Origin: Desulfobacterales bacterium
GTDB lineage: Bacteria; Desulfobacterota; DSM-4660; Desulfatiglandales; B25-G16
DNA: 7,798 bases
Reading direction: 5' to 3'
Assembly: GCA_030672485.1 (NCBI GenBank)
Contig: DAOVGH010000055.1
Span: 1-7,798 of the forward strand
The position numbers and the translations under genes are program-made. A model generated the notes under the pieces. It saw nothing but the letters and a program-made list of their open reading frames with translations. It searched no databases and was not told where the DNA came from. Shown here piece after piece: positions 4,907 through 7,798 of this stretch; position 1 is the first letter of the stretch, and each line of letters opens with the position of its first letter.

Positions 4907-5281
4907 ATGATCTGTGCCAAAGACAAAAGAGAGGCGAGGTTGAGAAGGAAAAAAAGGGTGAGGAAGAAAATAAAAGGCACACCCGAAAGCCCACGTTTAA
5001 CTGTCTTTAAGACAGCGAAGCATATATATGCTCAGATTATAGATGATAGTGCAGGGATAACGCTCGTAACAGCATCAACAGTGGCCAAGGATCTTGACTC
5101 CAAGGCTAATAAAGGCATCGGAGGTAACATAAAAGGTGCGATATTGGTTGGTGAGGCTATTGGAAAGAAAGGGAGGAAAGTGGGTATCAAGAGAGTGGTT
5201 TTTGACAGGAACGGCTTTCTATATCATGGGAGGGTTAAAGCGCTTGCTGATGCAGCAAGAGAGAATGGTCTAGAATTTTGA
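4907..5281 (+). CDS. rplR: 50S ribosomal protein L18
   Basis: L18 binds 5S rRNA together with L5 and places it in the central protuberance. From ATG 4907 the product is 124 residues, typical of the family (about 117-122). It has a basic N-terminal arm, KDKREARLRRKKRVRKKI (5-22), then GTPESPRLTVFKTAKHIYAQIIDD (24-47) and the conserved C-terminus VVFDRNGFLYHGRVKALADAARENGL (97-122). An in-frame GTG at 4847 would add 20 mostly hydrophobic residues unlike any L18 arm, so I reject it. Neither start has a good ribosome-binding site; before 4907 only a weak TGAG (4890-4893) is visible. rpsE starts 25 bases downstream. Confidence 0.94.
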   Translation: MICAKDKREARLRRKKRVRKKIKGTPESPRLTVFKTAKHIYAQIIDDSAGITLVTASTVAKDLDSKANKGIGGNIKGAILVGEAIGKKGRKVGIKRVVFDRNGFLYHGRVKALADAARENGLEF

Positions 5282-5295
5282 TAAGCGTCACACAA

Positions 5296-5300
5296 GGGAG
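5296..5300 (+). promoter_or_regulatory. Ribosome-binding site setting the TTG start of rpsE
   Basis: GGGAG lies six bases before TTG 5307. No in-frame ATG or GTG occurs between this site and the conserved S5 core, so this site decides the start. Confidence 0.7.
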
Positions 5301-5306
5301 AGATAA

Positions 5307-5804
5307 TTGATTAAAGAAGATGAAGAAGCCCAAGTAACCGAGAAGGTCGTTTATATTAATAGGGTTGCAAAAGTTGTAAAAGGGGGCCGCAGGTTTAGTT
5401 TCAGCGCTATAGTAGTTGTTGGTGATGGTAAAGGTATGGTAGGTGCCGGACTTGGAAAGGCAAATGAAGTACCAGAAGCCATAAGAAAAGGAGGGGAGAG
5501 GGCCAAAAATGATATGAAGGCAGTCTCACTCGTAAAGGATTCTATTCCATATGAGGTAATCGGGGTATGTGGTTCGAGTTCCGTTCTGCTTAAGCCAGCT
5601 CGCCCTGGAACTGGTATTATAGCTGGAGGAGCAGTTAGGGCGGTTTTAGAGGCTGTAGGTGTCAGTAATGTTGTCAGCAAATGCTTACGTTCACACAATC
5701 CGCATAATCTGGTTAAGGCAACCCTCAACGGACTTAGGTCTTTGAGGACCCAAGAGGAAATAGCAAGATCAAGGGGTAAGGCTGTAGAGGAAATCTTGGC
5801 CTGA
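5307..5804 (+). CDS. rpsE: 30S ribosomal protein S5
   Basis: S5 sits on the back of the 30S subunit at the mRNA entry site with S3 and S4 and affects decoding accuracy. The 165-residue product (E. coli 167) has the N-terminal dsRBD-like domain (about 13-76) with the signature GGRRFSFSAIVVVGDGKGMVG (26-46), then GKANEVPEAIRKG. The C-terminal domain has PARPGTGIIAGGAVRAVLEAVGV (98-119) and HNPHNLVKATLNGL. The TTG start is supported by GGGAG at 5296-5300. rpmD, which normally follows, is missing: only 26 bases separate this stop from rplO. Confidence 0.98.
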   Translation: MIKEDEEAQVTEKVVYINRVAKVVKGGRRFSFSAIVVVGDGKGMVGAGLGKANEVPEAIRKGGERAKNDMKAVSLVKDSIPYEVIGVCGSSSVLLKPARPGTGIIAGGAVRAVLEAVGVSNVVSKCLRSHNPHNLVKATLNGLRSLRTQEEIARSRGKAVEEILA

Positions 5805-5830
5805 GCGATGATGGATTTGCAGGAGCCTAT

Positions 5831-6274
5831 ATGAAGTTGCACGAATTGATGATAGCGAAGGGTTCAAGGAAAAAGAGAAAAAGACTCGGCAGGGGAGAAG
5901 GCTCAGGAGGCGGAAAAACTGCAGGCAGGGGGACAAAAGGGCAAAACGCACGTTCTGGTGGAGGAGTCCCTTTAGGATTTGAAGGGGGGCAAATGCCTCT
6001 ACAGAGAAGAATTCCGAAACGGGGCTTTAAGAATATTTTTAGGAAACAGTATCAAATTATTAACATAAAGGATCTCAGACGTTTTAAGTCAGGCGAAATA
6101 GTGGACAGAGATACATTACTCAAGGCCGGTTTGCTAAAGAGGGCCAAGGCGACAAAGCTTTTGGGAGAGGGGGATGTATCTTATCCATTAACGGTAATGG
6201 TTAGTAAAGTAAGCCAGACAGCAAGAGAAAAGATTGAATCTGCTGGCGGTAAGGTAGAGGTAGTTTCAAAGTGA
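5831..6274 (+). CDS. rplO: 50S ribosomal protein L15
   Basis: L15 is a late-assembly 23S rRNA-binding protein with a long extended N-terminal tail that reaches into the 50S core. The 147-residue product (E. coli 144) has the tail motif RLGRGEGSGGGKTAGRGTKGQNARSG (18-43), followed by GGQMPLQRRIPKRGF (52-66), and a compact C-terminal domain ending REKIESAGGKVEVV. AGGAG at 5821-5825 is five bases before ATG 5831. The tail has GEGSGGG where many homologues have GXGSGKG, a mild difference. Its stop TGA (6272-6274) overlaps the GTG start of secY, so the two are likely translationally coupled. Confidence 0.98.
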   Translation: MKLHELMIAKGSRKKRKRLGRGEGSGGGKTAGRGTKGQNARSGGGVPLGFEGGQMPLQRRIPKRGFKNIFRKQYQIINIKDLRRFKSGEIVDRDTLLKAGLLKRAKATKLLGEGDVSYPLTVMVSKVSQTAREKIESAGGKVEVVSK

Positions 6275-7587
6275 TTGGCGGTTTTCAAAATATAGCAAAG
6301 ATCCCTGAACTTAAGAAGAGGATAATTTTTACTCTTTTGATGCTGGCAGTTTACCGCGTGGGGTGTCACATTCCAACACCTGGTATTGATTCAGCAGCTT
6401 TGGCTGCCTTTTTCAGTGAAAGAGCTGGCACCTTATTCGGTCTGTTTGATATGTTTTCAGGTGGGGCTTTACGGAGGCTCTCAGTCATGGCCTTAGGTAT
6501 AATGCCTTACATAAGCGCGGCTATTATTCTTGAGCTTCTCACAGTTGTTGTTCCCCACTTGGAAAAATTGAAAAAGGAGGGAGAAGCTGGGCGAAAAAAG
6601 ATTACAAGGTATACACGATATGGGACCGTGATGCTGAGCCTCGTACAAGGTTTCGGTATATCGGTAGGTCTGGAGAGTATGACAAGCCCTTCAGGGGCTT
6701 TGATTATCCCGGTAGGGGGCTGGGGCTTTAGACTTATGACCATGATAACGTTAGCTGCCGGTACAACTTTTCTGATGTGGCTTGGCGAACAGATAACAGA
6801 GAGGGGCATCGGAAATGGTATATCATTAATCATTTTTTCTGGGATTGTTGCCGGGTTACCCTCAGCTGCTGGCAATTCATTTCGCCTAATGGGTACAGGG
6901 GAGATGAGTCCTTTTTTTGGGCTTCTTTTGGTTGTTTTTATGGTAGCCATTGTTGGGGTTATTGTTTTCGTTGAAAGAGGTCGGAGACAGATACCAGTCC
7001 AGTACGCAAAGAGGATTATAGGAAGGAGGATTTATGGGGGGCAGAGCACGCATCTTCCCCTAAAGGTGAATACCGCCGGGGTGATTCCCCCGATATTTGC
7101 CTCTTCCATTATTATGTTTCCAGCTACGATAGCAAATTTCTTAAACGTGAAGCAGATTGGTTGGCTTCAATTCATTGTAAGCTCCTTGGCACCAGGTATG
7201 CCTATCCATTCCTTACTTTACGTAGGTTTTATAATCTTCTTTTGTTACTTTTACACGGCCATTCATTTTAACCCTGCTGAGGTTGCGGATAATATGAAGA
7301 AATACGGTGGGTTTATCCCTGGTATTAGGCCTGGTAGAAGTACGGCCGAGTATATAGACCGGGTACTAACAAGGATAACGTTCAGTGGAGCCATTTACGT
7401 CTCTATTATCTGTATTTTGCCTGAGCTCTTAATTTACAGGCTAAAGGTTCCTTTCTATTTTGGGGGAACAGCCCTTTTGATTGTGGTTGGTGTAGGTATG
7501 GATACCATAACCCAGATAGAGACTCATTTGTTGACCAGGCATTACGAGGGTTTTATGAAAAAGGGTTTAGGTAGAGCGAGATCATGA
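6271..7587 (+). CDS. secY: Preprotein translocase subunit SecY
   Basis: SecY is the pore subunit of the SecYEG channel in the inner membrane; it exports unfolded preproteins with SecA and inserts membrane proteins co-translationally. The 438-residue product (E. coli 443) has ten hydrophobic segments; approximate examples are 17-34, 70-94, 118-134, 152-171, 182-199 and 214-234. TM1 is followed by HIPTPGID (33-40) and a plug-like segment at about 54-66. KKEGEAGRKKITRYTRY (101-117) is the conserved cytoplasmic C2 loop. EQITERGIGNGISLI (173-187) is invariant in the family, QSTHLPLKVN (258-267) lies in the C4 loop, and PGIRPG (350-355) lies in C5, with R353 matching the essential E. coli R357. GTG 6271 overlaps rplO by four bases, and the stop overlaps rpmJ by four bases. 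Confidence 0.98.
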   Translation: MIGGFQNIAKIPELKKRIIFTLLMLAVYRVGCHIPTPGIDSAALAAFFSERAGTLFGLFDMFSGGALRRLSVMALGIMPYISAAIILELLTVVVPHLEKLKKEGEAGRKKITRYTRYGTVMLSLVQGFGISVGLESMTSPSGALIIPVGGWGFRLMTMITLAAGTTFLMWLGEQITERGIGNGISLIIFSGIVAGLPSAAGNSFRLMGTGEMSPFFGLLLVVFMVAIVGVIVFVERGRRQIPVQYAKRIIGRRIYGGQSTHLPLKVNTAGVIPPIFASSIIMFPATIANFLNVKQIGWLQFIVSSLAPGMPIHSLLYVGFIIFFCYFYTAIHFNPAEVADNMKKYGGFIPGIRPGRSTAEYIDRVLTRITFSGAIYVSIICILPELLIYRLKVPFYFGGTALLIVVGVGMDTITQIETHLLTRHYEGFMKKGLGRARS

Positions 7588-7697
7588 AGGTTAGATCATC
7601 TATAAGGAAGAGATGTAAGAATTGCAAGATAGTCAAAAGGAAAGGTGTGCTTAGGGTAATCTGTGATAATCCTCGGCATAAACAGAGACAGGGTTAG
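7584..7697 (+). CDS. rpmJ: 50S ribosomal protein L36, zinc-binding form
   Basis: L36 is the smallest ribosomal protein and stabilises 23S rRNA near the GTPase-associated centre. The 37-residue product starts MKVRSSIRKRCKNC and ends VICDNPRHKQRQG, the family pattern over its whole length. The four zinc ligands C11, C14, C27 and H32 are all present. ATG 7584-7586 overlaps the secY TGA as ATGA, indicating translational coupling. In many bacteria adk, map and infA lie between secY and rpmJ; here they are absent, as in the gammaproteobacterial arrangement secY-rpmJ-rpsM. I expect rpsM after the window end. Confidence 0.96.
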   Translation: MKVRSSIRKRCKNCKIVKRKGVLRVICDNPRHKQRQG

Positions 7698-7710
7698 TGT
7701 TTATTGTGTT

Positions 7711-7726
7711 TGTTGAGTTCACAACA
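7711..7726 (+). repeat. Small hairpin downstream of rpmJ
   Basis: TGTTG (7711-7715) pairs with CAACA (7722-7726) around a six-base loop. A GGGTTTT tract follows, but the stem is short and AT-rich and the T-run is only four, so it is a poor terminator candidate. Its right arm overlaps the segment ACAGGGT (7724-7730), which can instead pair with 7741-7747. Confidence 0.35.
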
Positions 7727-7741
7727 GGGTTTTAACATTCA

Positions 7742-7791
7742 CCCTGTGGAATTCCCGGTTTGCGGGTCCCTCTTCGAGGGATTCCACAGGG
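7742..7791. repeat. Three-way-junction palindrome after rpmJ
   Basis: A perfect 11-bp closing stem, CCCTGTGGAAT (7742-7752) with ATTCCACAGGG (7781-7791), encloses two side-by-side hairpins. They are CCCG/CGGG (7754-7757 with 7763-7766) and CCCTC/GAGGG (7768-7772 with 7776-7780). The result is a compact cloverleaf-like fold. It ends in GGGCAGGC (7789-7796), shared with the nested palindrome at 2097-2151. It is not a tRNA: arm sizes are wrong and no T-loop motif is present. It is probably a dispersed intergenic repeat. Confidence 0.7.
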
Positions 7792-7798
7792 CAGGCAA

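Noticed and set aside
5351..5842. 163-residue open frame on the minus strand
   Set aside because: It lies wholly opposite rpsE, whose protein is unmistakable. The antisense translation shows no family pattern and no ribosome-binding site.
6507..6950. 147-residue open frame on the minus strand
   Set aside because: It is opposite secY codons for conserved membrane segments; it is a compositional shadow.
7742..7791. tRNA gene
   Set aside because: It is cloverleaf-like, but it has two arms instead of three, an 11-bp closing stem, and no T-loop or anticodon-loop pattern, in only 50 bases.

Overview
This window is one continuous stretch of a bacterial S10-spc ribosomal-protein cluster. All seventeen genes are on the + strand, in the canonical order L22-S3-L16-L29-S17-L14-L24-L5-S14-S8-L6-L18-S5-L15-SecY-L36. 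That is sixteen genes plus the small rpmJ (L36), which is only 37 codons long; every one is intact, with no frameshift or truncation. No RNA gene, CRISPR array, transposase or accessory system is present, and I could not support any promoter or true terminator.

Organism: a bacterium with moderate GC, an AT-leaning codon style (many AGG/AGA arginines and ATA isoleucines) and frequent GTG and TTG starts. S14, L24 and L36 are all in their zinc-binding (four-ligand) forms. Two gene-content features narrow it weakly. L30 (rpmD) is missing between S5 and L15, and secY runs straight into rpmJ without adk, map or infA. L30 loss is known from several lineages, including Chlamydiae, Cyanobacteria and candidate-phyla bacteria. 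With the repeat-rich intergenic DNA, this makes me think of an uncultivated, possibly PVC-like or related lineage, but this is a low-confidence guess.

Layout: 1-110 is a non-coding palindromic spacer, where rpsS (S19) would normally abut rplV. 111-2070 carries the end of the S10 operon (rplV, rpsC, rplP, rpmC, rpsQ). 2251-6274 carries the spc operon ribosomal genes (rplN to rplO). 6271-7697 holds secY and rpmJ, which overlap their upstream neighbours by four bases. 7698-7798 is a second palindromic spacer, downstream of which rpsM would be expected. Most junctions are 4-70 bases, but three are enlarged: 444-544, 2071-2250 and 2967-3101. These are filled with short degenerate repeats and palindromes. 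The first two share the same repeat words.

Function: the ribosomal proteins build the polypeptide-exit-tunnel rim (L22, L24, L29), the 5S RNP (L5, L18), the subunit core (L14, L6, L15, L16, L36), the 30S mRNA entry and decoding region (S3, S5) and 30S assembly (S8, S14, S17). SecY forms the membrane channel that docks at that exit site. The genes themselves are ordinary; what deserves a second look is the repeat DNA lodged inside this highly conserved operon, the missing genes, and several start-codon choices.
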